Positions 15,542 to 23,064 of a stretch of DNA of 29,753 nucleotides are shown here, in pieces; within the stretch, counting starts at the first letter, position 1; each line of letters opens with the position of its first letter. This DNA comes from Fibrobacter sp. UBA4373 (GTDB taxonomy: Bacteria; Fibrobacterota; Fibrobacteria; Fibrobacterales; Fibrobacteraceae). Position numbers and translations under genes: made by a program. The notes below the pieces were generated by a model. The model worked only from the letters and a program-made list of their open reading frames with translations, was not told the origin of the DNA and did not search any database. Location of the stretch: positions 903 to 30,655 of the forward strand of contig DGSB01000082.1 of NCBI GenBank assembly GCA_002390045.1. The letters are read 5' to 3'.

Positions 15542-16279
15542 TTAACGACCGAATTCCTTGATGTAAGCCGGCGTATTCTTGGCGCCATGCTTCTTCAAAT
15601 ATGCAATCAGACGGGTATAGCCTTCGTTCTTCGCCCAGTCAAGAACCGAGTATCCCTGACCGCACTTGGCGTTCACATCGACACCCTTTTCGACAAGGTA
15701 AACCATGGCGTCGTAATTTCCACCCTTCACCGCAAGGTGAATCGGATAGTAAGTATCCGCACCGCGGACTTCGAGAGGAGCACCCGCATCGCCGAGAATC
15801 TTCAAAATATCCGCAGCACCGATCTTTGCGGCCAAAGCGACAGCGGCTGCCGTATTGGCAATTTCACCGGTTTCCTTCATCTTGTTCACGAGGAATTCGA
15901 CGACTTCCTTATTCTGGCGTTCGATTGCATCTTCCAGATAGGTTTTGCCGGCGCTGTTCGAACCGTCGAGTTTTGCGCCATGATCGGCCAAATATTGGAG
16001 AACGTCGATTTTTCCCTTGTTCACGGCAATCGCGACAGCGGAGTTGCCATTGTCATCCGTCGAGTTAATGTCGTAAGCGGCCTTGAGGAAAAGGCTCATG
16101 CTCGCGGTATCGCCCGGCGTCACGAACGAAATAAACTTGTTCGGGGTAAACGGAATTTTCTGCTTGGTCAAATACTTGCGGACAGAAGCCGGGTCATTCG
16201 GATCCATTTCGTCCGAGCATGCGGTAAACATCAACGAAAGCGCGCAAGCGCCGAGAACCAGAAGGGATTTCTTTTTCAT
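15542..16279 (-). CDS. Ankyrin-repeat lipoprotein
   Basis: The 245-residue protein begins with a lipoprotein signal (MKKKSLLVLGACALSLMFTAC; lipid-modified Cys at 21) and so should be anchored on the periplasmic side of a membrane. From about residue 65 to the end it holds ankyrin-type repeats, such as DDNGNSAVAIAVNKGKIDVL, YLADHGAKLD and YPIHLAVKGGNYDAMVYLVE followed by KGVDVNAK. These form a protein-binding solenoid. A terminator separates it from the TonB2-type cluster downstream, but both are on the same strand and read-through is possible. The upstream region shared with a divergent outer-membrane protein gene contains a hairpin-forming repeat. A CTGGAG ribosome site lies about 10 nt before the ATG. 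The partner is unknown. Confidence 0.9.
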   Translation of the reverse strand: MKKKSLLVLGACALSLMFTACSDEMDPNDPASVRKYLTKQKIPFTPNKFISFVTPGDTASMSLFLKAAYDINSTDDNGNSAVAIAVNKGKIDVLQYLADHGAKLDGSNSAGKTYLEDAIERQNKEVVEFLVNKMKETGEIANTAAAVALAAKIGAADILKILGDAGAPLEVRGADTYYPIHLAVKGGNYDAMVYLVEKGVDVNAKCGQGYSVLDWAKNEGYTRLIAYLKKHGAKNTPAYIKEFGR

Positions 16280-16354
16280 GCGGAAAACTCCAGTAAAATA
16301 AAGTCAGATTGAAAATAAACAAAATTTGGCAATTTGGACTCGAAATAACGGATT

Positions 16355-16376
16355 TTTTCGCAATTTTATGCGAAAA
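16355..16376. promoter_or_regulatory. Inverted repeat in a divergent promoter region
   Basis: TTTTCGCA (16355-16362) and TGCGAAAA (16369-16376) form a perfect 8-bp inverted repeat with a 6-nt centre. It sits between the divergent ankyrin lipoprotein and outer-membrane protein genes. No T-run in either direction suggests a terminator, so an operator is more likely. Confidence 0.5.
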
Positions 16377-16418
16377 TTTCCTCGCAACACGCCCTAAAAA
16401 TTGTAAACTTAAAGACAA

Positions 16419-17156
16419 ATGAGTATTTGGAGCTATCCATCCCGCGCGATTATCCTTGCCGCCAGCCTTTTTTTGGCAGCAAATTCCGTATTTGCTGCTT
16501 CCGACAGCGCAAAAGGTTCCCTTCCTACCCAGAATTCCACGGTCCAGAAAGAAGATTCATCCCAGGCGCCTCTCTATAAGACGCACCCGATCCGTCTTGG
16601 ACTTACCTATGAATTTGGATACCTGAGCTCTTCCAACCTCGAAACGAACATGTCCCGCAAGGGAAAGCGATTCAACGCGGACCTGGATGTCGCCCACATG
16701 CTCGGGGTTACCGGTCAGTACAGCTTAAACGAATGGGTTTCCCTTTTTGGCGTTCTTGGCTACCGAGAAATCAGCATCGAATATGAACCGCGCGACGCTT
16801 CCGCAAAAAAGGAATCGATGAACTCCCATACGATCCAGTTGCAACTCGGAGTCGAAGTGGGATTTTCGTTCCTGACCGCTAAAAACTACCAGCTCCGCGC
16901 TATCGGGTTCGCAGGGCTCATGAGCGGATTGAACCTGATCGATGACTATTACATGAGCACACCGCTTTACGGATATGTCCGAGGAATCGGCCTTCAGCTG
17001 AACCTTCGCCATTTTGCCATTCTCGGTGGCGTCCGTTCGACTCATGTTTATTGGCACACCTATTCTTCGGATAACTGGGAAAACGATGACGACGAATTTA
17101 TGGCAGACTTTGACCTGATGTCGTCCCCGTTCATTTCTATTGGCATAGGATTCTAA
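16419..17156 (+). CDS. Probable outer-membrane beta-barrel protein, unknown function
   Basis: I do not recognise the family. The 245-residue protein has a signal peptide ending near SVFA (about residue 26). Next come a Ser/Gln-rich spacer and then alternating hydrophobic and polar strands with many aromatic residues (RLGLTYEFGYLSSSNLE, GQYSLNEWVSLFGVLGYREI, IQLQLGVEVGFSFLTA). It ends SPFISIGIGF, and a C-terminal Phe is the usual signal for barrel insertion by the BAM machinery. The ATG lacks a Shine-Dalgarno site; a TAAACT block ends 9 nt before it, suggesting a very short leader. The UDP-glucuronate epimerase gene starts 2 nt after its stop, so the two are cotranscribed, which may hint at a surface-polysaccharide context. 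Confidence 0.8.
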   Translation: MSIWSYPSRAIILAASLFLAANSVFAASDSAKGSLPTQNSTVQKEDSSQAPLYKTHPIRLGLTYEFGYLSSSNLETNMSRKGKRFNADLDVAHMLGVTGQYSLNEWVSLFGVLGYREISIEYEPRDASAKKESMNSHTIQLQLGVEVGFSFLTAKNYQLRAIGFAGLMSGLNLIDDYYMSTPLYGYVRGIGLQLNLRHFAILGGVRSTHVYWHTYSSDNWENDDDEFMADFDLMSSPFISIGIGF

Positions 17157-17158
17157 GT

Positions 17159-18124
17159 ATGAAAATTCTTGTTACAGGGGCGGCTGGATTTATCGGTTGT
17201 GAAACGGCCCTTGCCTTTTTAAGAGACGGTCATGAAGTCGTCGGAATCGATAACCTGAATGATTATTACACGCCAAAGCTGAAGCACGATCGTTTAGCCC
17301 GCATTCCTCAGGAACATTTTCACTTTGTCGAATGCAACCTGACCGACAAGGAGACGCTCCTTGCCCTGTTCAAAGAACACGCCTTTGATATTGTCGTGAA
17401 CCTTGCCGCCCAGGCAGGCGTTCGCTACAGCCTCATCAATCCGCAGAGCTATGTGGATTCGAACATTACGGGATTCTTGAACATTCTCGAATGCGCGAGA
17501 GCCTATCCGCCGAAGCATTTGGTGTACGCCTCTTCTTCGAGCGTTTACGGACGTAATACGGAAACACCTTTCCGCACCACGGACCGCGTTGAAAAGCCTT
17601 CGAGCCTTTACGCCGCGACCAAGCGGTCGAACGAACTGATGGCAGAGACCTACCATCATCTGTTCCAGCTGAACCTGACGGGGCTTCGATTCTTTACCGT
17701 TTACGGACCTTGGGGCAGACCCGACATGTCTCCTTGGCTCTTCGCCGATGCCATCACACACGACAAACCGATTAAGGTTTTCAATAACGGCAAGATGATG
17801 CGCGATTTCACCTATATCGACGATATCGTCGAAGGGATCCGCCGAATCGCCTACAACGGAGCCGAAAAGCCCGCCCCGCTGAACCGCCTGTACAACATCG
17901 GACGCGGCCAGCCGATCAAGCTCATGGACTTTATCGCCACCCTCGAAAAGAACTTTGGGAAAGTGGCCGAAAAGATCATGATGCCCATGCAACCTGGCGA
18001 CGTGGAAATCACCTGGGCCGATACGGACTCTCTGGAAAAGGAAACCGGATACAAACCTTCCGTAGACCTCGATACGGGCATCGCCCGATTCGCAGAATGG
18101 TTCAAGTCGTACACCCAGGCCTAG
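17159..18124 (+). CDS. UDP-glucuronate 4-epimerase-like NAD-dependent sugar epimerase
   Basis: The enzyme is predicted to interconvert UDP-glucuronate and UDP-galacturonate for surface polysaccharide synthesis. The 321-residue protein is an extended short-chain dehydrogenase with the NAD-binding GAAGFIG motif at residues 7-13, then GIDNLNDYYTPKLKHDRL, LAAQAGVRYS, SSSSVYG and the catalytic Y151-xxx-K155 (YAATK). LRFFTVYGPWGRPDMSPWLF follows, which is characteristic of the CapI/LspL UDP-glucuronate epimerase group. An AGGA site lies 8 nt before the ATG. The gene is 2 nt downstream of an outer-membrane protein gene. Other UDP-hexose epimerases are possible, but the NLNDYY and GPWGRPDM motifs favour uronate substrates. 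Confidence 0.9.
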   Translation: MKILVTGAAGFIGCETALAFLRDGHEVVGIDNLNDYYTPKLKHDRLARIPQEHFHFVECNLTDKETLLALFKEHAFDIVVNLAAQAGVRYSLINPQSYVDSNITGFLNILECARAYPPKHLVYASSSSVYGRNTETPFRTTDRVEKPSSLYAATKRSNELMAETYHHLFQLNLTGLRFFTVYGPWGRPDMSPWLFADAITHDKPIKVFNNGKMMRDFTYIDDIVEGIRRIAYNGAEKPAPLNRLYNIGRGQPIKLMDFIATLEKNFGKVAEKIMMPMQPGDVEITWADTDSLEKETGYKPSVDLDTGIARFAEWFKSYTQA

Positions 18125-18133
18125 GCTATCAAT

Positions 18134-18145
18134 AATTTCTATATT
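18134..18145 (+). promoter_or_regulatory. hslO -10-like element, leaderless arrangement
   Basis: AATTTCTATATT here is identical to the 12 nt before greB (2843-2854), and in both cases it ends exactly 7 nt before the ATG. No Shine-Dalgarno site is present, so transcription would start at or beside the start codon. The TATATTTG core also resembles the TAnnTTTG element of Bacteroidota promoters. Confidence 0.55.
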
Positions 18146-18152
18146 TGGCGGC

Positions 18153-19040
18153 ATGGATATCGATCAAAAAGACCGCTTAATTCGAGCCACCGGCTCTCAT
18201 GTTCCATTTCGCCTTGTCCTCGCCGACATCACCCGCACTGCGGAAGAAATCGGCGTGATGCACAACGCCTCGTCGGAAGCCCTGAAGCTTCTCGCCGAAA
18301 CTTCTATCGCTTCGCTCTTCCTTTCGTCAAGCCTCAAGTTTATGGGTACGGTTTGCGTCAAGGTGACCTTCGACGGCGACATCACCTACGCCGAAGCGGA
18401 TTCGACTCCGCAAGGCCTTGTCCGCGCCATGATTCCGCAGGAAGAAATCCAGAAGAACAAGAAGTTCGAACCGGCGCTTTCCCCGCAGCGTTTTGAAGCC
18501 GTTACGCTCGATGAACGCGGCAAACGCGTGAACCAGAGCATTATCGAAGCGGTTTCCGAAAGCATGGGCCGCAATCTTTCCGTATTCATGCTGCAGTCGG
18601 CGCAGACCCGTTCCGCAGTCGGAATCGAAGCCCGTCTAAACAAGGACGATCCTAAAAAGCTCGACTACGCGGTCGGTTTTTATCTCGAACCGTTTGCAGA
18701 CATCGCTCCGGACGAGCTCACTCTGCTCGAAGCCCAAGTGGCAAAGCTCCCCACCTTTTCGGAATTTTTCGACGGGAAAAAGTACAATCTGGACGGCCTC
18801 ATGGACGCCATTTCCGGCGACTACCCGACGACGATCGTCCGCGAAATCGTTCCCCACGCCTACTGCCCATGCAGCAAGGTCAGAACGCTTTCGACTCTCG
18901 CCACGATCCCGACCGAGGATCTCGAAGATTTAATCAAAGAAGGCAAGGATCTCGAACTCGTGTGCGAATTCTGCCGAAACAAGTACATCATCACCCCAGA
19001 CGAAATCCAAGACATCCTCAAGGATCGTCTCACAAAGTAA
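18153..19040 (+). CDS. hslO: Redox-regulated chaperone Hsp33
   Basis: Hsp33 is a cytoplasmic holdase that is inactive when its four C-terminal cysteines bind zinc and becomes active on oxidation, protecting proteins during oxidative and heat stress. The 295-residue protein has the right length. Its cysteine module is complete: C238-x-C240 (YCPCSK) and C271-x2-C274 (CEFCRNKY), separated by the usual EDLEDLIKEGK stretch. The N-terminal domain contains DITRTAEEIG, SSSLKFMGTVCVKVTFDGDI and further core-strand residues typical of the family. The start has a -10-like block 7 nt upstream and no ribosome site. It heads a cluster with thrH and rlmI. Confidence 0.95.
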   Translation: MDIDQKDRLIRATGSHVPFRLVLADITRTAEEIGVMHNASSEALKLLAETSIASLFLSSSLKFMGTVCVKVTFDGDITYAEADSTPQGLVRAMIPQEEIQKNKKFEPALSPQRFEAVTLDERGKRVNQSIIEAVSESMGRNLSVFMLQSAQTRSAVGIEARLNKDDPKKLDYAVGFYLEPFADIAPDELTLLEAQVAKLPTFSEFFDGKKYNLDGLMDAISGDYPTTIVREIVPHAYCPCSKVRTLSTLATIPTEDLEDLIKEGKDLELVCEFCRNKYIITPDEIQDILKDRLTK

Positions 19041-19047
19041 TTGCGCT

Positions 19048-19665
19048 ATGTTCACCAAACAATGCATTGTCACTCTTGATATGGAAGGGGTCCTGACCCC
19101 AGAAATTTGGATCGCCGTCGCAGAAAAAACGGGCATTCCCGAACTCCGTCTGACTACGCGCGACATCCAGGATTACGACGAACTGATGCGCGGACGCTTA
19201 AAAATTCTCGAAAGGGAAAATTTGAAGCTTTCCGACATTCAGGAAGTCATCGGAACCCTTCCGCTGCTCGACGGTGCAATGGACTTTTTGAACACGCTCC
19301 GCGATGAAGCCCAGGTGATCATCCTGAGCGATACCTTCCAGGAATTCGCCTACCCGCTCATCAAAAAAATGAACATGCCCTCGATCTTCTGTCACAACCT
19401 GATCGTCAAGGACGACAAGATTGTCGACTACCATCTGCGTCTGAACGACCAGAAAAGAAAGACCGTGGAAATGCTCAAGACTTTGAATTTCAAGGTGTTC
19501 TCCGCAGGCGACTCTTTTAACGACACGGGAATGCTTCTTGCCGCAGATAAGGGCTCGTTCCTCTTTGCCCCGAAGAACGTCACGGACAAGTTCCCGCAGC
19601 TCGCCCACGCGAACTCGTACAAGGAACTTCTCGACAGTTTCCATCAGTTCCAGGATTCTCTTTAA
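19048..19665 (+). CDS. thrH: ThrH: phosphoserine phosphatase / homoserine phosphotransferase
   Basis: ThrH is a HAD-family enzyme shown in Pseudomonas aeruginosa to dephosphorylate phosphoserine and to transfer the phosphate to homoserine. This 205-residue protein closely follows that family. Motif I is LDMEGVLTPEIW with nucleophile D11 (ThrH has DxE where most HAD enzymes have DxD). TTRDIQDYDELM.GRL.IL and LKLSDIQEVI form the cap. Motif II is ILSDTF (S94), and motif IV is AGDSFNDTGML (D155, D159). It starts 7 nt after hslO with no clear ribosome site and overlaps rlmI by 1 nt (TAATG). It links serine and threonine metabolism, though no thr or ser genes are adjacent. Confidence 0.93.
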   Translation: MFTKQCIVTLDMEGVLTPEIWIAVAEKTGIPELRLTTRDIQDYDELMRGRLKILERENLKLSDIQEVIGTLPLLDGAMDFLNTLRDEAQVIILSDTFQEFAYPLIKKMNMPSIFCHNLIVKDDKIVDYHLRLNDQKRKTVEMLKTLNFKVFSAGDSFNDTGMLLAADKGSFLFAPKNVTDKFPQLAHANSYKELLDSFHQFQDSL

Positions 19666-20873
19666 TGGCCAAATCCGAATTCCCTGTTGTCGTTTTAAAC
19701 GCGGGCAAAGAAAAGTCCGCCAGCCGGAATCATCCGTGGATTTTCAGCGGAGCCATTCACCATGTAAACGGCGAACCTAAAGCCGGCGATACAGTTGAAG
19801 TCCGCTCGGCTCATGGGGAATTCCTGGGTTACGCAGCCTATTCTTCCGAATCCCAGATTCGTGCACGCCTTTGGGCTTTTAAGGAACGCACCCCGATCGA
19901 CAGGATCTTTTTTTCGAATATCATCGATCGCGCGATCGAGAACCGTTTAAGCCGCGGATTCGATGTCCACGACACCAAATCGGCCTTCCGCTTGATCAAT
20001 GCCGAAAACGACGGCATTCCTGGCTGCATCGTCGACAAGTACGCGGACATCCTTTCGATTGAAATTCTTTCCGTCGGAGCCGAACGATTCCGCCAGACGA
20101 TTTACGAACTTCTGGCAGAAAAGATTCACCCCCGTGGCATTTTGGAACGTTGCGATTCCGACGTGCGAATCAAAGAAGGACTCCCCCTTCGCAAGGAAGC
20201 CGTTTATGGAGACGTTCCTAAAACGCCAGTCGAAATGATCGAAAACGGAATCAAGTTCGACGTGGATGTTTGGAACGGCCACAAGACCGGTTATTACCTG
20301 GACCAGCGCGACGCCCGTTTTAACGTGGGCAAATACGCCAAGGGAAAGCACGTTCTCAACTGTTTCTCTTATACGGGCGGTTTTGGACTTTTTGCCCTGC
20401 AGAACGGCGCAAAGCTCGTGACCGAAGTCGACGTTTCCAAAGACGCTCTCGCGATTGCCGACGGCCTGATTCAAAAGAACGGTTTTGACAAGGCAAACGT
20501 GGAACTTGTCGAAGCGGATGTTTTCGCTTACCTGCGCAAGTGCCGCGACAGCCGCAAGACCTTTGATCTGATCGTTCTCGATCCGCCGAAATTTATCGAA
20601 AGCAAGTCCCATTTGGAAAAAGGCGCCCGCGGTTATAAAGACATTAACCTGCTTGCGCTAAAGCTTCTCGCTCCACATGGAATGCTTGCCACCTTCAGCT
20701 GTTCGGGCCTCATGGAAATGAACCTTTTCCAGAAGATTGTCGCAGACGCCGCAATCGACGCCCACCGTGAAGTCCAGATTATTGAACGCTTTGGACAGCC
20801 TGCCGACCATCCGGTCAAGACGAGCTTCCCGGAAGGTCAATATCTGAAGGGTCTTTTACTGCAAGCCGATTAG
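19665..20873 (+). CDS. rlmI: RlmI-type 23S rRNA (cytosine-5) methyltransferase
   Basis: This 402-residue protein resembles RlmI, which uses S-adenosylmethionine to methylate a cytosine of 23S rRNA (C1962 in E. coli). The N-terminal PUA-like RNA-binding domain contains SASRNHPWIFSGAI and the HGEFLGYAAYS stretch. A central domain holds NAENDGIPGCIVDKY. The C-terminal Rossmann methyltransferase shows HKTGYYLDQRDAR, LNCFSYTGGFGLFA, VLDPPKF and a late TFSCSG segment with a cysteine. An AGGA site lies 9 nt before the ATG, which overlaps the thrH stop. Its own stop codon overlaps the opposing TPR gene's stop by 4 nt. The exact target base is inferred from family. Confidence 0.93.
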   Translation: MAKSEFPVVVLNAGKEKSASRNHPWIFSGAIHHVNGEPKAGDTVEVRSAHGEFLGYAAYSSESQIRARLWAFKERTPIDRIFFSNIIDRAIENRLSRGFDVHDTKSAFRLINAENDGIPGCIVDKYADILSIEILSVGAERFRQTIYELLAEKIHPRGILERCDSDVRIKEGLPLRKEAVYGDVPKTPVEMIENGIKFDVDVWNGHKTGYYLDQRDARFNVGKYAKGKHVLNCFSYTGGFGLFALQNGAKLVTEVDVSKDALAIADGLIQKNGFDKANVELVEADVFAYLRKCRDSRKTFDLIVLDPPKFIESKSHLEKGARGYKDINLLALKLLAPHGMLATFSCSGLMEMNLFQKIVADAAIDAHREVQIIERFGQPADHPVKTSFPEGQYLKGLLLQAD

Positions 20874-22087
20874 CGACGCGGCAACGCGTTCGCATTTTTT
20901 TCCTGCCAAACGGCATCTTCCCAAGCGCGCTGGGCTTCATTCGCCCATTCGGAATTCGGATAATATTCCACCGCTTCGCGGTACTTTGCGACAGCCGAGC
21001 GAAAATCTCGACGGCAGCGGTAGACGTTACCGATTTGGAAGAGAAGATACGCCTTGGTATTTTCATCGCGGGATTTTTTCTGCAAAGCCTGATACTGCGC
21101 AAGCGCCGAGGCATAATCGCCCTGACGATAGGCATCATTCGCCAGATCCATCGTCGGATTCGTCTGCTTTTTCTGCACCACCGGCTTTGGAGCTTCGACC
21201 GGCTTGGATTCTACGGTTTCCACCGGTTTTTCTTCGACAGGCTTCACTTCTGCGGGCTTTACTTCCGCGGGTTTTGCTTCGGGAGCCTTCGGCTCTGCCC
21301 CAGAAAGTTCGGCGATTCGATTCTTTGCGCTGGCAATCGCCGTTTCATTTTTCGAAAGCCGGACATAGGCTTCCAGTTCCGCAAGTTCTTCCTTTTTCTT
21401 TCCCTGCTTCCGGTAAATCAACGAAAGATAATAGTGCGCATTGTAGCCGAGTTCCGGATAGTCGAAAGCGCGCTTTAAATTGTATTCCGCTTTATCCATT
21501 TCTCCGAGTTCATAACGGCCAGCGCCCGCGAAGTAATAGGCGCCCGGATTTCCCGGTTCCTGCAAAAGGACTTCTCGTGCCGCAGAGCAAGCGGTTTTAT
21601 ATTCCTTTGCGTTAAAGGCTTGCTTCGCCTTGAGGAATGCGGCGGAGCTGTAAGAAAATTTCGAGTCGGACTTTGCCGCGGACTTTTCAGCCTTCGGAGC
21701 TTCCGCCTTCACTTCGGCTTTCGGAGATTCGGACTTTCCACCGATCTTCGCACGTTCTGCGGCGGCGGACTTTTTATCGCCGAGCTTTTCGTATGCGGAT
21801 GCAGCCCCTTCATAAGCGGCGGCCATCTTCGGGGCGTATTTATAAGCCAGCTGGAAGTTCGCAATGGCGCCCTTGTAATCCTTCATTTTAAGGCGTACCG
21901 AACCTGCCGCGTAAAAAGCATCGGCATTATGCGGATCGGAAGCGAGAATCGAGCGATATTCACCAAGAGCGTTTTCATACTTGCCAAGCGCTTCAAAGCG
22001 AGCGCCTTGTTCAAAACGCGGATCTTCCGCAGCGAAGACAATCGAAGAAGTGCAAAGAAGAAGCAAAATACCACGAAGATTTTTCAT
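20870..22087 (-). CDS. Exported TPR protein with Pro/Lys/Glu-rich linkers
   Basis: The 405-residue protein has a signal peptide (MKNLRGILLLLCTSSIVFA). Three blocks of tetratricopeptide repeats follow: about residues 25-105, 135-245 and 305-395. They are joined by low-complexity linkers rich in Lys, Glu, Ala and Pro (KAEVKAEAPKAEK, then KPAEVKPAEVKPVEEKPVE). The last block (AYRQGDYASALAQYQALQKK...YYPNSEWANEAQRAWEDA) resembles the C-terminal TPR domain of CpoB/YbgF-type periplasmic proteins, so a cell-envelope scaffold role is likely. The ATG at 22087 is preferred over an in-frame start 18 nt upstream because it begins the signal peptide. A TATCTT block ends 8 nt before it and no ribosome site is visible. 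The stop overlaps that of rlmI. Confidence 0.85.
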   Translation of the reverse strand: MKNLRGILLLLCTSSIVFAAEDPRFEQGARFEALGKYENALGEYRSILASDPHNADAFYAAGSVRLKMKDYKGAIANFQLAYKYAPKMAAAYEGAASAYEKLGDKKSAAAERAKIGGKSESPKAEVKAEAPKAEKSAAKSDSKFSYSSAAFLKAKQAFNAKEYKTACSAAREVLLQEPGNPGAYYFAGAGRYELGEMDKAEYNLKRAFDYPELGYNAHYYLSLIYRKQGKKKEELAELEAYVRLSKNETAIASAKNRIAELSGAEPKAPEAKPAEVKPAEVKPVEEKPVETVESKPVEAPKPVVQKKQTNPTMDLANDAYRQGDYASALAQYQALQKKSRDENTKAYLLFQIGNVYRCRRDFRSAVAKYREAVEYYPNSEWANEAQRAWEDAVWQEKNANALPRR

Positions 22088-22191
22088 ACAGCTACAAGAT
22101 AGCAAAAGCCCTGTAAAAATTTCAGAACGGAATCAAAAACGAAAAGCTTTTCCTCTTGGAATTGCACTTTTTTTGTAACTTTTACAGCACC

Positions 22192-23037
22192 ATGATTGAA
22201 TCCATTCTTTTGGGCCTTTTGCAAGGCCTCGCCGAATTTCTTCCGATTTCCAGTTCGGGACATCTCGTTCTCGGACACGAACTTTTAAATATGAAAGAAG
22301 CAGGCATGTTCTTTGACGTGATGCTTCACGCCGGAACGTTGCTTTCGATTTTTGTCGTCTTCCACAAGAAGATTACCGACATCATCGTGGGCTGCCTCCG
22401 CAGAAATCCGGAACAGCTCCGCGAAGCGGGATACATCATTCTTGCGAGCATTCCGACAGCCCTCATCGGTCTCGGCTTTAAGGACGTACTCGAAGGTCTC
22501 TTCGAAAATCCACGCGCCGTCTGCGTTGCCGAACTTTTCACCGGTCTGTTGCTCTTTACTTCCCAATGGGGAAAGACCGGCGCCAAGCATCCGGAAAACG
22601 AAGGCGTAAAAATGAACTGGTGGCGCGCCCTGCTCACAGGTACGGTGCAAGGCATCGCCTGTATTCCGGGCATTAGCCGCAGCGGTTCCACAATCAGCGC
22701 CATGATGTTCATGGGTGTGAACCGTAAATATGCCGGCGAATTCAGCTTCCTCATGAGCATTCCTGCCGTCGGCGGAGCTGCGCTCCTGGATGCAATCAAG
22801 TGGTTCAAATGCCAGAGCCTGACCCCGGAAGCGGCACTTCTCGATCCGGAAAATGCTTTGAAGTGTGCCGATGCCGGTGGCTTTACCCCCGAACTTTTGG
22901 TGGGAATGTTGGTATCCTTCATCTTCGGCATCATCGCCCTCAAATGGCTCATGAACTTCCTCCAGAAGGGAAAATTCCAGCACTTCGCCTGGTACGTTTG
23001 GGCGGTCGGCATTTTAGGGCTTATTTTCCTGAAATAG
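22192..23037 (+). CDS. uppP: Undecaprenyl-diphosphate phosphatase
   Basis: UppP (BacA) removes a phosphate from undecaprenyl diphosphate on the outer face of the inner membrane, recycling the lipid carrier for peptidoglycan and other glycans. Loss of its substrate to bacitracin explains the resistance phenotype of the family. The 281-residue, highly hydrophobic protein carries both signatures: EFLPISSSGH (E15-H24) and PGISRSGSTI (P159 onward, with R163), plus DVMLHAGTLLS. The start is the ATG at 22192; a longer frame beginning near 22156 adds residues absent from the family. It is divergent from a TPR gene and lies 27 nt upstream of a Ser-rich lipoprotein gene with no terminator between them. 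Confidence 0.96.
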   Translation: MIESILLGLLQGLAEFLPISSSGHLVLGHELLNMKEAGMFFDVMLHAGTLLSIFVVFHKKITDIIVGCLRRNPEQLREAGYIILASIPTALIGLGFKDVLEGLFENPRAVCVAELFTGLLLFTSQWGKTGAKHPENEGVKMNWWRALLTGTVQGIACIPGISRSGSTISAMMFMGVNRKYAGEFSFLMSIPAVGGAALLDAIKWFKCQSLTPEAALLDPENALKCADAGGFTPELLVGMLVSFIFGIIALKWLMNFLQKGKFQHFAWYVWAVGILGLIFLK

Positions 23038-23064
23038 ACTTTATATGTAGAAAAGGATCTTTAT

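Noticed and set aside
17050..17070. TTGGCACACC as a second sigma-54 promoter
   Set aside because: It is inside the outer-membrane protein coding sequence and has no GC element at the required spacing.
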